A stretch of DNA of 51,577 nucleotides from NCBI GenBank assembly GCA_030147805.1, contig JASBUR010000049.1, positions 1 through 51,577 of the forward strand, in the 5' to 3' direction. Position numbers and translations under genes: made by a program. The number at the start of each line of letters is the position of its first letter. Position 1 is the stretch's first letter. Below the pieces are notes generated by a model that was not told the DNA's origin, searched no databases, and saw only the letters and a program-made list of their open reading frames with translations. Shown here piece by piece: positions 17,864-27,659 of this stretch. The DNA comes from Sphingomonadaceae bacterium (GTDB lineage Bacteria; Pseudomonadota; Alphaproteobacteria; Sphingomonadales; Sphingomonadaceae).

Positions 17864-19642
17864 ATGACACTGCAGCAGACAATGGCGTTCGGCGTGCTGG
17901 GCGCGACGATGGCGCTCTTCATATGGGGCCGCCTGCGCTACGATGTCGTCGCCGTGCTGGCGCTCCTGGCATCGGTGCTGCTCGGCCTCGTGCCCGAGGA
18001 GCGCGCCTTTCTCGGCTTCAGCGACGACATCGTCATCATCGTGGCCAGCGCGCTGGTGGTCAGCGCCGCGGTCGCACGCTCGGGCATCGTCGAGGGCGCG
18101 GTGCAGCGGCTGGCGCCGCACCTCAGCTCGGTCCGCGCGCAGCTGATCGTGCTGGTCGCGGCGGTGACGCTGCTGTCGGCGATGGTCAAGAACATCGGCG
18201 CGCTGGCGATCATGATGCCGGTGGCGTTCCAGATGGCGCGCCGCTCGGGCGCGTCGCCTTCCTGCTTCCTGATGCCGATGGCGTTCGGCTCGCTGCTCGG
18301 CGGGCTGATCACGCTGATCGGCACCTCGCCCAACATCATCGTGTCGCGCGTGCGCGAGGAGCTGACCGGCGAGGCCTTCGGCATGTTCGACTATGCCCCC
18401 GTCGGGCTCGGGCTGTCGCTTGCCGGCGTGCTGTTCCTCGCGGTCGGCTACCGGCTGCTTCCCGGCGGGCGCGAGGCCGCCGCGACGATGGGGCAAGCGG
18501 TCGACATCCACGATTATGTCACCGAGGCGCGCATCCCGGCGGGCTCGACGACCGACGGGCAGACCGTCGCCGACCTGGCGAAGCTGGGCGAGCGCGACGT
18601 CAAGGTGGCCGGGATCATCCGCGACAAGACCAAGTCGGCCGCGCCGCTCGCCGACGCCGTGCTCCGCGAGGACGACATCGTCCTCCTCGAGGGTGATCCC
18701 GAGGCGCTCGAGCGAGTCATCAAGCGCGCCGAGCTCGAGATGGAAGGCGAGGACCGCCCGACCGAGGGCGAAGAGGCGGGCGACGAGATCGGCGCCATCG
18801 AGGCGGTGATCGGCCCCGATTCGGTGCTGGCCGGCGAAGCGGCCGGCCGCATGGCGCTCCACGAGCGCTTCGGGATCAACCTCATCGCCATCAGCCGCAG
18901 CGGCGAGCGCTTCACGCAGCGGCTGCGCGACATCGTCCTGCGCACGGGCGACGTCGTGGTGCTGCAGGGCGCGCTGCCGCAGATGCCGGCGCGCCTGCGC
19001 GAGCTCGGCTGCCTGCCGCTCGCCGAACGCGAAATCCGCCTCGGCGGCATGCGCCACACGCTCGTTCCCGTGCTCATCCTCGCCGGCGCGATGGCGCTGA
19101 CCGCGACCGGCGTGCTGTCGGTCGGAGTCGCCTTCTTCGCGGCGGCGGTGCTCATCCTGTTGTCGGGCGCGCTGCCGCTGCGCGAGGCGTATGAGTCGGT
19201 CGAATGGCCGATCATCGTGATGCTCGGCGCGCTGATCCCAGTCAGCGAGGCGATCCGCACCACCGGCGGCACCGATCTGCTCGCCGAGGGGCTGGCGGCG
19301 CTGGCAAGCGGGCTGCCGCCGCACGCCGCGCTGGCGCTCATCATGGTGTCGGCGATGGCGGTCACGCCCTTCCTCAACAATGCGGCGACCGTGCTGGTGA
19401 TGGCGCCGATCGCCGCCACCTTCGCCACCGGACTGGGCTTCCGCCCCGACGCCTTCCTGATGGCGGTCGCGGTCGGCGCCGGCTGCGACTTCCTCACGCC
19501 GATCGGCCATCAGTGCAACACGCTGGTGATGGGCCCCGGCGGCTATCGCTTCGGCGACTATTGGCGTCTCGGCCTGCCGCTGTCGCTGATCGTCGTCGGG
19601 CTCGGCGTGCCGCTGATCGCGCTGGTCTGGCCGATGGCGTGA
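17864..19642 (+). CDS. SLC13/DASS-type carrier with RCK_C (TrkA-C) domains
   Basis: This 592-residue inner-membrane transporter has two membrane halves (about 1-200 and 395-592), each with several hydrophobic helices and an SLC13-type turn motif (GTSPNIIV in the first half; NNAATVLVMAP and TPIGHQCNTLVMGPGGY in the second). Between them are about 190 cytoplasmic residues holding two RCK_C-like domains (near 205-290 and 305-385, ending RTGDVVVLQG). Such proteins move dicarboxylates, sulfate or other anions with sodium, and the RCK_C domains probably bind a regulatory ligand. The substrate is not evident. A GGGGG stretch precedes the ATG at 17864. Confidence 0.85.
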   Translation: MTLQQTMAFGVLGATMALFIWGRLRYDVVAVLALLASVLLGLVPEERAFLGFSDDIVIIVASALVVSAAVARSGIVEGAVQRLAPHLSSVRAQLIVLVAAVTLLSAMVKNIGALAIMMPVAFQMARRSGASPSCFLMPMAFGSLLGGLITLIGTSPNIIVSRVREELTGEAFGMFDYAPVGLGLSLAGVLFLAVGYRLLPGGREAAATMGQAVDIHDYVTEARIPAGSTTDGQTVADLAKLGERDVKVAGIIRDKTKSAAPLADAVLREDDIVLLEGDPEALERVIKRAELEMEGEDRPTEGEEAGDEIGAIEAVIGPDSVLAGEAAGRMALHERFGINLIAISRSGERFTQRLRDIVLRTGDVVVLQGALPQMPARLRELGCLPLAEREIRLGGMRHTLVPVLILAGAMALTATGVLSVGVAFFAAAVLILLSGALPLREAYESVEWPIIVMLGALIPVSEAIRTTGGTDLLAEGLAALASGLPPHAALALIMVSAMAVTPFLNNAATVLVMAPIAATFATGLGFRPDAFLMAVAVGAGCDFLTPIGHQCNTLVMGPGGYRFGDYWRLGLPLSLIVVGLGVPLIALVWPMA

Positions 19643-19645
19643 CGC

Positions 19646-19660
19646 GAACGTAACACGAAC
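19646..19660 (+). promoter_or_regulatory. LexA (SOS) box upstream of dinB
   Basis: GAAC-GTAACAC-GAAC is an exact GAAC-N7-GAAC direct repeat, the known LexA recognition pattern of Alphaproteobacteria. It starts four bases after the SLC13 stop and ends 44 bases before the dinB ATG. dinB is a classic SOS gene, so the match of motif and target supports the call. Confidence 0.88.
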
Positions 19661-19704
19661 ATCGCGGTTGGCGAAGCGCCGCGGTGGCGCTACCAAGGCC
19701 GGCG

Positions 19705-20802
<1,098 letters not shown>

Positions 20803-20835
20803 CGCGCGTCCTTCACAAGCATCTCCCATATTGCA

Positions 20836-20865
20836 TCGTCCTCCCCGGCGTCGCGGGGATGACGA
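20836..20865. repeat. compact copy of the ATCCCCG palindrome
   Basis: TCGTCCTCCCCG and CGGGGATGACGA form inverted arms with one mismatch around a six-base loop. This is the same family as the repeats at 606-785 and 9599-9680 but without a long spacer. It lies between dinB and gspO, and the first in-frame ATG candidates of gspO (20859, 20865) fall inside or at its edge. Confidence 0.75.
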
Positions 20866-20906
20866 TGGCTGTGGGCTTTGCCCCTTGTCTCACTTATTCG
20901 GCTGGG

Positions 20907-21680
20907 GTGACCTTTGCCGCGAATCCCCTCTGGCTCGCCCTGGCCGGCGCCGTGCTCGGCCTGCTGGTCGGCAGCTATCTGGCGACGCTGACGCTGCGCT
21001 GGCCGCAGGGACGCAGCACCGCGACCGGGCGCTCGGCGTGTGACGGCTGCGCCCGGCCGCTCGTCTGGTACGAGCTGGTGCCGCTGCTGAGCTTCGCCCT
21101 GCTGCGCGGCCGCTGCCGCAGCTGCGGTGCGGCGATCGACCGCCGCCATCCGACCATCGAGATCGCCGCGGCGATCATCGGCGCGGCATCGCTGTGGATG
21201 TACCCCGGGATCGCCGGCCTGCTCGGTGCGCTGTTCGGCTGGACGCTGCTGACGCTGGCCATCCTCGACGCCGAGCATTTCTGGCTGCCCGATGCGCTGA
21301 CGCTGCCGCTGCTCGCCGCGGGGCTGGCGTTCGGCCTCGTCCTCGACCCGCCGCTGTTCGACCGGCTGCTCGGCGCCGCCGGCGGAGTTGCGCTGCTCGC
21401 CGGAGTCGCGCTGGCCTACAAGGCGGTGCGCGGTCGACAGGGACTCGGCGGCGGCGATCCCAAGCTGTTCGGCGCGGTCGGCGCCTGGCTCGGCTGGCAG
21501 GCGCTGCCCTTCGTACTGCTGCTGGCGGCGCTGCTCGGGCTCATTTCGGTGGCGATTTCACTGTTGCGCGGACAGGCGCCGACGGCGCAGACCCGGGTGC
21601 CGTTCGGGGCGCCGCTCGCGGTCGCGGCCTGGGTGGTGTGGCTCGTCGCCCCCGTGGCGCGCCATGTAATCTTGCAGTAA
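20907..21680 (+). CDS. gspO: type IV prepilin peptidase GspO/PilD
   Basis: This inner-membrane aspartic peptidase cuts the Gly-Phe bond of pseudopilin precursors (GspG-K downstream) and N-methylates them. Zinc-type cysteines are in CDGCARPL and RCRSCG. The catalytic aspartates are in LDAEHFWLPDALTLP and in the GGGDPKLFGAVGAWLGW (GxGD) motif, and about eight hydrophobic segments are seen. The start is uncertain. I chose GTG at 20907, just before the first membrane helix, because the upstream ATG at 20859 lies within a palindromic repeat; neither has a good ribosome site. It is the first gene of the T2SS block, with 68 bases before gspC. Confidence 0.9.
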   Translation: MTFAANPLWLALAGAVLGLLVGSYLATLTLRWPQGRSTATGRSACDGCARPLVWYELVPLLSFALLRGRCRSCGAAIDRRHPTIEIAAAIIGAASLWMYPGIAGLLGALFGWTLLTLAILDAEHFWLPDALTLPLLAAGLAFGLVLDPPLFDRLLGAAGGVALLAGVALAYKAVRGRQGLGGGDPKLFGAVGAWLGWQALPFVLLLAALLGLISVAISLLRGQAPTAQTRVPFGAPLAVAAWVVWLVAPVARHVILQ

Positions 21681-21748
21681 CGTTCCCGCCACAGAAAGCG
21701 GCGCCGGGAGGCCGCTATCCGGCAAGCCCCAGGGGAAACCAGCATCCG

Positions 21749-22342
21749 ATGTTGTTGCAATTCGATCAGCGCGCGCGCCGCCTGCTCCGGCAACTGCCGC
21801 GCCGCTATGCTTACACCGGCGCCGAGCTGCTGTTGCTGACCTTCCTGGCGCTCCAGCTGGCGCGGCTGACCTGGGCGGCGCTGACGCCGGTCGAGCCGCT
21901 CGGCGACTGGCGGGCCCCCGCCGCGGCGGGCGCGCCCGCCGAAGCGCCGGTGCTGCGCGATTTCGATCCCTTCTTCCGCACGGCCACCGACGGCGGGCCG
22001 ATCACCGTCACCAGCCTCAACCTCAGCCTGCTCGGCACGCGCGTCGACACCGTGTCGGGTCGCGGCTCGGCGATCATCGATGCCGGCGGCGTCCAGACCA
22101 GCTTCCTCGTCGGCGAGGCGGTGATGCCGGGCGTGACGCTCGAGGCGGTCGACTTCGACAATGTGACCATCGCCCGCGGCGGCGTGCGCGAGAAGCTCTA
22201 CCTCGACCAGTCGGCGGCCCCGGGCGCGGCTCCCGCCGCCGCCGACGCCACGACGATCGCGCCCGATCTCATGGGCGGCAACGTTTCCGTGCCGCCACCG
22301 CCGCCGCTCGAGGTCGCGCCGACGCCGGTGCCGGCGCAATGA
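21749..22342 (+). CDS. gspC: T2SS inner-membrane protein GspC, short form
   Basis: This 197-residue bitopic protein has one membrane helix near the N-terminus (TGAELLLLTFLALQLARL, about 25-42) followed by a linker and the HR (homology region) domain, DPFFR to about residue 150 (LNLSLLGTRVD, SFLVGEAVMPGVTLEAV). In T2SS it links the inner platform to the secretin. The C-terminus is a Pro/Ala tail where many GspC proteins carry a PDZ domain; none is seen here. AGGGGA lies about 12 bases before the ATG. The stop overlaps gspD as ATGA. Confidence 0.85.
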   Translation: MLLQFDQRARRLLRQLPRRYAYTGAELLLLTFLALQLARLTWAALTPVEPLGDWRAPAAAGAPAEAPVLRDFDPFFRTATDGGPITVTSLNLSLLGTRVDTVSGRGSAIIDAGGVQTSFLVGEAVMPGVTLEAVDFDNVTIARGGVREKLYLDQSAAPGAAPAAADATTIAPDLMGGNVSVPPPPPLEVAPTPVPAQ

Positions 22343-24522
22343 AGCGGCGGCTCGCCATCGTCACCGCGCTCGCGCTGGCGTTCGCCGTTCCGGGCGCCGC
22401 GCAGCAGACGCTCAACCTGCGCGACGCCGACATCCGCGCCTATATCCAGGACGTGTCGCGCGCCACCGGGCGCACCTTCATCATCGACCCGCGCGTCACC
22501 GGCAAGGTGTCGGTGATCAGCGAGCGCCCGCTCAACCGCACCGAATATTTCGAGCTGTTCTTGGCGACGCTGCGCGCCAACGGCTTCGTCGTCGTGCCGG
22601 CGACGGGCGGCGCCTATCGCGTCCAGCCCGCCTTCACCGCGGCGTCGAGCCCGACGGTCCGCGGCACCAGCGACGACCGCTTCGTCACCGAGGTGATCCG
22701 CCTCGACGCGATCGACGCCGCCTCGGTGGTCGAGACCGTCCGTCCGCTGGTCAGCAAGGACGGCCAGGTCACCGCCAACCGCAGCGGCAACGCCATCGTC
22801 GTCGCCGACTTTGCCGACAACGTCCGCCGCGTCCGCGCGCTGCTGTCGCAGCTCGACCGCGATCGCGCCGCGACGCGCGTCATGCCGCTGCGCAACGCCG
22901 GCGCGCGCGAGATCGCCCAGTCGCTGACGCAGCTCGTCGGCCCGCGCGGCGAGGGTAACGCCGGCGTGTCGATCGTGGCGATCGACAGCTCGAACTCGGT
23001 CGCGCTGCGCGGCGACCCCGCCGCGGTCGCGCGCCTCGCGCAGATCGTCGACGACCTCGACAAGCGCGCCGCCGCGGGCACCGACGTCCGCGTGCTGTTC
23101 CTCGAACATGCCGATGCCGAGAAGCTGCTGCCCGTGCTGCAGCAGCTGGTCGGGCAGGCGGTGACGATGCCCGCATCCTCCGCCGCCTCGGGCGGCGCGC
23201 CGTCGGCGGGCGGCACTGCGCCCGCCGCGCCGGCGCCCGCTCCGGTCGCGTCGAGCGGCGGCGGCGGCATCGGTCGCGCGGTCGTGACCCGCTACGAAGG
23301 CGCCAATGCGCTGATCATCGCGGCGCCGAGCGACCTCCAGCGCACGCTCGGCGAAGTCGTCCGCCAGCTCGACACCCGCCGCGAACAGGTGCTGGTCGAG
23401 GCGATCATCGTCGAGATTTCCGACATCGCGGCGCGGCGGCTCGGCGTGCAGTTCCTGCTCGCCGGCGAGCCGGGCAGCAACATCCCCTTCGCCGCGACCA
23501 ACTATTCGAACGCCGCGCCCAACATCCTGACCGTCGCGGGAGCGGTGGCGGCGCGCGAGCTCAATACCACCACCACGACGGTCAACGGCACGACGACGAC
23601 GACCAGCACCGACACCGGGATCAGCGACCAGCTGGCGCAGGCGGCGATCAATTCGATCGTCGCGGCAGGCGGCGGTTTTGCCGGCATCGCCACCAACATC
23701 GGCAAGAACGGCGTGTTCGGGGCGATCATCAACGCGGTCAGGACCGACACCGAATCGAACATCCTGTCGACGCCGTCGGTGATGACGCTCGACAATCAGG
23801 AAGCGCGGCTGCTCGTCGGCCAGGAGATCCCGATCACCACCGGCCAGGCGCTCGGCGACAATTTCGACAACGCCTTCCGCACCGTCCAGCGCCAGAACGT
23901 CGGCATCCAGCTCGAGGTGAAGCCGCAGATCAACGCCGGTGGCGCGATCAAGCTCTTCCTCCGCCAGGAAGTGAGCTCGATCGCCGGGCCGGTGTCGAAC
24001 GACAACAGCGAGCTGATCCTCAACAAGCGCGAGATCGAGACGACGGTCACCGTCGACGACGGCGACATCATCGCCTTGGGCGGCCTGCTCGACGACAACG
24101 AACGCAAGACCATCGAGCGCATCCCGATCCTGTCGAGCATCCCGGGGATCGGCGAGCTGTTCAAGTCGCGCACGCGCTCGCGCACCAAGACCAATCTGAT
24201 GGTGTTCATCCGCCCGACCATCCTGCGCTCGAAGGCCGACGCGCAGCGGCTGGCGGCGCAGCGCTACGGCTATGTCCGCGACCAGCAGGTCCTGCAGAAC
24301 CCCAAGGCCGAGCCGAGCCTCGACGAGCTGGTCCGCGACTATATGGGGACGACCGCGCCGGTGGCGCCGCCGGCCGGCGCCGCGGCGGCGCCCGCCGCCG
24401 CGCCCGCCGCCGGCACCACCACGACGATCACCACCACTGCCCCCGCGCAGCCGGAAATCATCGTGCCGCAGGTCAAGACCACGACGACGATCATCCAGAC
24501 GCCGGTCGACAAGCCCAAATGA
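22339..24522 (+). CDS. gspD: T2SS secretin GspD
   Basis: The outer-membrane secretin, 727 residues, forms the exit channel. A signal peptide (MKRRLAIVTALALAFAVPGA) is followed by the N0 domain (LNLRDADIRAYIQDVSRATG), N1-N3 domains, a Gly/Ala/Pro-rich insertion at about 276-310 inside N3, and the secretin core with VPVIG-type replacement LLVGQEIPITTG, EVKPQINAGG and the end segment NLMVFIRPTILR. The C-terminal 80 residues are Ala/Pro/Thr-rich and end in repeated threonines, possibly a pilotin or S-domain region. It overlaps gspC and gspE by ATGA junctions. Confidence 0.97.
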   Translation: MKRRLAIVTALALAFAVPGAAQQTLNLRDADIRAYIQDVSRATGRTFIIDPRVTGKVSVISERPLNRTEYFELFLATLRANGFVVVPATGGAYRVQPAFTAASSPTVRGTSDDRFVTEVIRLDAIDAASVVETVRPLVSKDGQVTANRSGNAIVVADFADNVRRVRALLSQLDRDRAATRVMPLRNAGAREIAQSLTQLVGPRGEGNAGVSIVAIDSSNSVALRGDPAAVARLAQIVDDLDKRAAAGTDVRVLFLEHADAEKLLPVLQQLVGQAVTMPASSAASGGAPSAGGTAPAAPAPAPVASSGGGGIGRAVVTRYEGANALIIAAPSDLQRTLGEVVRQLDTRREQVLVEAIIVEISDIAARRLGVQFLLAGEPGSNIPFAATNYSNAAPNILTVAGAVAARELNTTTTTVNGTTTTTSTDTGISDQLAQAAINSIVAAGGGFAGIATNIGKNGVFGAIINAVRTDTESNILSTPSVMTLDNQEARLLVGQEIPITTGQALGDNFDNAFRTVQRQNVGIQLEVKPQINAGGAIKLFLRQEVSSIAGPVSNDNSELILNKREIETTVTVDDGDIIALGGLLDDNERKTIERIPILSSIPGIGELFKSRTRSRTKTNLMVFIRPTILRSKADAQRLAAQRYGYVRDQQVLQNPKAEPSLDELVRDYMGTTAPVAPPAGAAAAPAAAPAAGTTTTITTTAPAQPEIIVPQVKTTTTIIQTPVDKPK

Positions 24523-25994
24523 CCGACCTTCTGCCCGCGCTGCCCTACGGCTTCGCCAAGCGCTTCGGCGTGGTGGTGATCGACCGTGACGACAGCGGCG
24601 TGCAGGTCGGGCTGCGGCAGGGCGACGATCCGCGCGTGCTCGCCGAGGTGCGCCGCGTGCTCGGCGCGCCGCTCGCCGTCGCCATCGTCGAGCCGGCGCG
24701 CTTCGACCGGCTGCTGTCGGATCGCTATGCCGGCGGCGGCCTCGCCGCCGATGCCGCGGCATCGATCGGCGGCGACGAGCTCGGGCTGCTCGTCGACGGC
24801 ATCCCCTCGGCGGAGGATCTTCTCGACACGCAGGACGATGCGCCGATCATCCGGCTGATCAACGGGCTGATCGCCGAAGCGGCGCGCCAGGGCGTCTCCG
24901 ACATCCATATCGAACCCTACGAGAGCGGCCTCGTCGTGCGCATGCGCGAGGATGGCGCGCTGACCGAGCGCCACCGCCTGCCGGCCAACGTCGCGTCGAT
25001 GGTGGTCAGCCGCATCAAGGTGATGGCGCGGCTCGACATCGCCGAGCGGCGCGTGCCGCAGGACGGCCGCATCGGGCTGACGCTCGGCGGCAAGAGCCTC
25101 GACGTCCGCGTGTCGACCCTGCCGTCGCGCGCCGGCGAACGCGTCGTCATGCGCTTGCTCGACAAGGACAATGCCGGCATCGACCTCGACGCGCTCGGCA
25201 TGCCGCCCAAGATCAACCGCGCCTTCCGCGGCGCGCTGGCCGAGCCCAACGGCATCGTGCTGGTCACGGGGCCGACCGGCTCGGGCAAGACGACGAGCCT
25301 CTACGCGGGCCTGCGCATCCTCAACGATGGGACGCGCAATATCCTGACCGTCGAGGACCCGGTCGAATATGCCGTCGAGGGCGTCGGCCAGACGCAGGTC
25401 AATCCCAAGGTCGGGCTGACCTTCGCCGCCGGGCTGCGCGCCATTCTGCGCCAGGACCCCGACGTGGTGATGGTCGGCGAAATCCGCGACCGCGAAACCG
25501 CCGAGATCGCCGTCCAGGCGTCGCTGACCGGCCACCTCGTGCTGTCGACGGTGCACACCAACGACGCCGCCGGCGCGATCACCCGGCTGCGCGACATGGG
25601 CATCGAGCCCTTCCTGCTCGCCTCGACCTTGCGCGCCGTCATCGCGCAGCGGCTGGTGCGGCGGCTGTGCCCGACCTGCCGGACTCCGGTGCCCGCCGAT
25701 GCCGCGGTCGCCGCGCTGCTGGCGATCCCCGAAGGCACGATCGTCTACCGCCCCGCCGGCTGCGACGACTGCGGCGGCACCGGTTTCAAGGGCCGCGTCG
25801 GCGTGTTCGAGGCGATCCGCGTCACCGACGACATCCGCCGCTATGTGCTCGCCGGCGACGAGGGCGGGCTCGCCGCCGCGGCCTTCCGCGACGCGCCGGC
25901 GCTCGAGGGCGCGGCGCGCCAGCTGGTGCTCGACGGCGTGACCGTCGCCGAGGAGGCGATCCGCGTGTCGCGCGGTTCGGCGGCCGATGCCTGA
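24519..25994 (+). CDS. gspE: T2SS secretion ATPase GspE
   Basis: This cytoplasmic motor of 491 residues powers pseudopilus growth. The N1E-type region (about 1-85) contacts GspL. Walker A is GPTGSGKTTS at about residues 250-259; the Asp box (TVEDPVEY), Walker B (DPDVVMVGEIRD) and His box (TGHLVLSTVHTND) are intact. The zinc tetracysteine motif of GspE, CPTC at about 384 and CDDC at about 415, distinguishes it from PilT-like enzymes. It overlaps gspD (ATGA) and gspF (8 bases). Confidence 0.97.
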   Translation: MTDLLPALPYGFAKRFGVVVIDRDDSGVQVGLRQGDDPRVLAEVRRVLGAPLAVAIVEPARFDRLLSDRYAGGGLAADAAASIGGDELGLLVDGIPSAEDLLDTQDDAPIIRLINGLIAEAARQGVSDIHIEPYESGLVVRMREDGALTERHRLPANVASMVVSRIKVMARLDIAERRVPQDGRIGLTLGGKSLDVRVSTLPSRAGERVVMRLLDKDNAGIDLDALGMPPKINRAFRGALAEPNGIVLVTGPTGSGKTTSLYAGLRILNDGTRNILTVEDPVEYAVEGVGQTQVNPKVGLTFAAGLRAILRQDPDVVMVGEIRDRETAEIAVQASLTGHLVLSTVHTNDAAGAITRLRDMGIEPFLLASTLRAVIAQRLVRRLCPTCRTPVPADAAVAALLAIPEGTIVYRPAGCDDCGGTGFKGRVGVFEAIRVTDDIRRYVLAGDEGGLAAAAFRDAPALEGAARQLVLDGVTVAEEAIRVSRGSAADA

Positions 25995-27207
25995 TTTCAG
26001 CTATGCGGCGATCGACACCGCCGGCCGCGAGCGGCGCGGCCGGCTGGTCGCGGCCGATCGCGACGCCGCGCAGGCCAAGCTGCTCGAACGCAAGCTGTTC
26101 CCGGTGCGCATCGACGACGCGCACCGCAACGGCGATGTCACGCCGCTGCTCCAGCGCAACATCAGCTTCCGGCGCCGCCTCACCGCCAAGCAGCTGACGC
26201 TGTTCACCCGCCAGGTCGCGACGCTGACGCAGGTCGCGCCGCTCGAGGAGGCGCTGCGCACCATCGTCCGCCAGTCCGAGCAGGAACATGTCCGCCGCGT
26301 GCTGGCGCGCGTCCATACCGGCGTCGTCGAAGGCCGCCGGCTGTCCGAGGCCATGGCGATCGAGGCGACGAGCTTCCCGCCGCTCTACCGCGCCATGGTA
26401 TCCGCCGGCGAAAGCTCGGGCTCGCTGCCCGATATCCTCGAACGCCTCGCCGACCTCCAGGAGCGGCAGGCGGTGGTGCGCGGCAAGGTGCTCGCCGCCG
26501 TCGCCTATCCGGCGTCGCTGGCGGTCGTCGCCACGGTCGTCGTCATCGCGCTGATGATCTTCGTCGTTCCCAAGGTCGTCGAGCAGTTCGAGGACATGGG
26601 CCAGCAACTGCCGCTGCTCACGCGCATCGTCATCGGCCTGTCCGACTTCCTCGCCGGCTTCTGGTGGCTGCTGCTCGGGCTGATGATCGGCGGCGCGCTG
26701 CTGCTGTGGCAGGCGCTCAAGAACGAGGATTTCCGGCTGCGTTTCGATCGCGGACTGCTCCGCCTGCCGCTGATCGGCCGGCTGCTGCGCGACCTCCACG
26801 CGGCGCGCATGGCGCGCACGCTGTCGACAATGGTGGCGTCGAAGCTGCCGCTGATCGAGGGCGTCGCGCTCACCGCGCGCACCGTCAACAACCGCGCGCT
26901 GCGCCTCGCCTCCGAAGAGATCGTCGATGCGATCCGCGAGGGCGGTAGCCTGTCGGCGGCCTTGCGCCGCAGCGCCGTGTTTCCGCCGCTGCTCGTCTAT
27001 ATGGCGGCGGGCGGCGAGAGCAGCGGGCGGCTCGACCTGATGCTCGAGCGCGCCGCCGACTATCTCGAGCGCGAGTTCGACAGTTTCACCGCGACGGCGC
27101 TGTCGCTGCTCGAGCCGGGGATCATCATCCTGATGGGCGGCGTCGTGGCGACGATCGTCCTGTCGATCCTGCTGCCGATCCTGCAGCTCGATACGCTGGC
27201 TACATGA
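25987..27207 (+). CDS. gspF: T2SS inner-membrane platform protein GspF
   Basis: The 406-residue polytopic protein has two T2SSF domains (about 70-195 and 270-395) and three long hydrophobic segments (LAVVATVVVIALMIFVVP; FWWLLLGLMIGGALLLW; PGIIILMGGVVATIVLSILL). It begins with the typical MPDFSYAAIDTAGRERRG. It couples GspE to pseudopilin assembly. The stop shares bases with an ATG at 27204, but the next gene most likely begins at 27216. Confidence 0.96.
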   Translation: MPDFSYAAIDTAGRERRGRLVAADRDAAQAKLLERKLFPVRIDDAHRNGDVTPLLQRNISFRRRLTAKQLTLFTRQVATLTQVAPLEEALRTIVRQSEQEHVRRVLARVHTGVVEGRRLSEAMAIEATSFPPLYRAMVSAGESSGSLPDILERLADLQERQAVVRGKVLAAVAYPASLAVVATVVVIALMIFVVPKVVEQFEDMGQQLPLLTRIVIGLSDFLAGFWWLLLGLMIGGALLLWQALKNEDFRLRFDRGLLRLPLIGRLLRDLHAARMARTLSTMVASKLPLIEGVALTARTVNNRALRLASEEIVDAIREGGSLSAALRRSAVFPPLLVYMAAGGESSGRLDLMLERAADYLEREFDSFTATALSLLEPGIIILMGGVVATIVLSILLPILQLDTLAT

Positions 27208-27215
27208 GGAGTGTT

Positions 27216-27659
27216 ATGTCCGACAATCGTGAAGAATCGGCGCGCAACGAAGACGGCTTCACGCTCGTCGAGCTGATGGTGGTCATCGTCATCATCGGGC
27301 TGCTCGCCACCGTGGTCATCGTCAACGTGCTGCCGAGCCAGGACCGCGCGATGACCGAGAAGACCAAGGCCGACATCGCGCTGATCGAGCAGAGCCTCGA
27401 CCGCTACCGGCTCGATCATTTCACCTATCCCAAGACCGAGGAGGGGCTGCAGTCGCTGATGACCGCGCCGGCCTCGGTCGCGCAGACCGGCCGCTATCCC
27501 AATGGCGGCTATCTGCGCCGCCTGCCCAACGATCCGTGGGGTCGGCCCTATCAGTATCGCGTGCCCGGACGGCAGGGGCCGTTCGACGTGTTCTCCTTCG
27601 GCGCCGACGGGCAGGAAGGCGGGGATGGCGAGAACGCCGACATCGGCAACTGGGGCTGA
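27216..27659 (+). CDS. gspG: T2SS major pseudopilin GspG
   Basis: The precursor has 147 residues with prepilin cleavage site NEDG/FTLVELMVVI and Glu at +5. The C-terminal half has the GspG pattern TEEGLQSLM ... YLRRLPNDPWGRPYQYR and the calcium-site loop (FGADGQEGGDGENADI). GAGGAG four bases before the ATG at 27216 makes this start better than the ATG at 27204. The end overlaps gspH by 35 bases. Confidence 0.96.
   Translation: MSDNREESARNEDGFTLVELMVVIVIIGLLATVVIVNVLPSQDRAMTEKTKADIALIEQSLDRYRLDHFTYPKTEEGLQSLMTAPASVAQTGRYPNGGYLRRLPNDPWGRPYQYRVPGRQGPFDVFSFGADGQEGGDGENADIGNWG

Noticed and set aside
16943..19696. 917-residue minus-strand frame opposite TetR and the SLC13 carrier
   Set aside because: It is an Arg/His/Gln/Asp-rich antisense shadow; both plus-strand genes are well supported by domains and regulatory sites.
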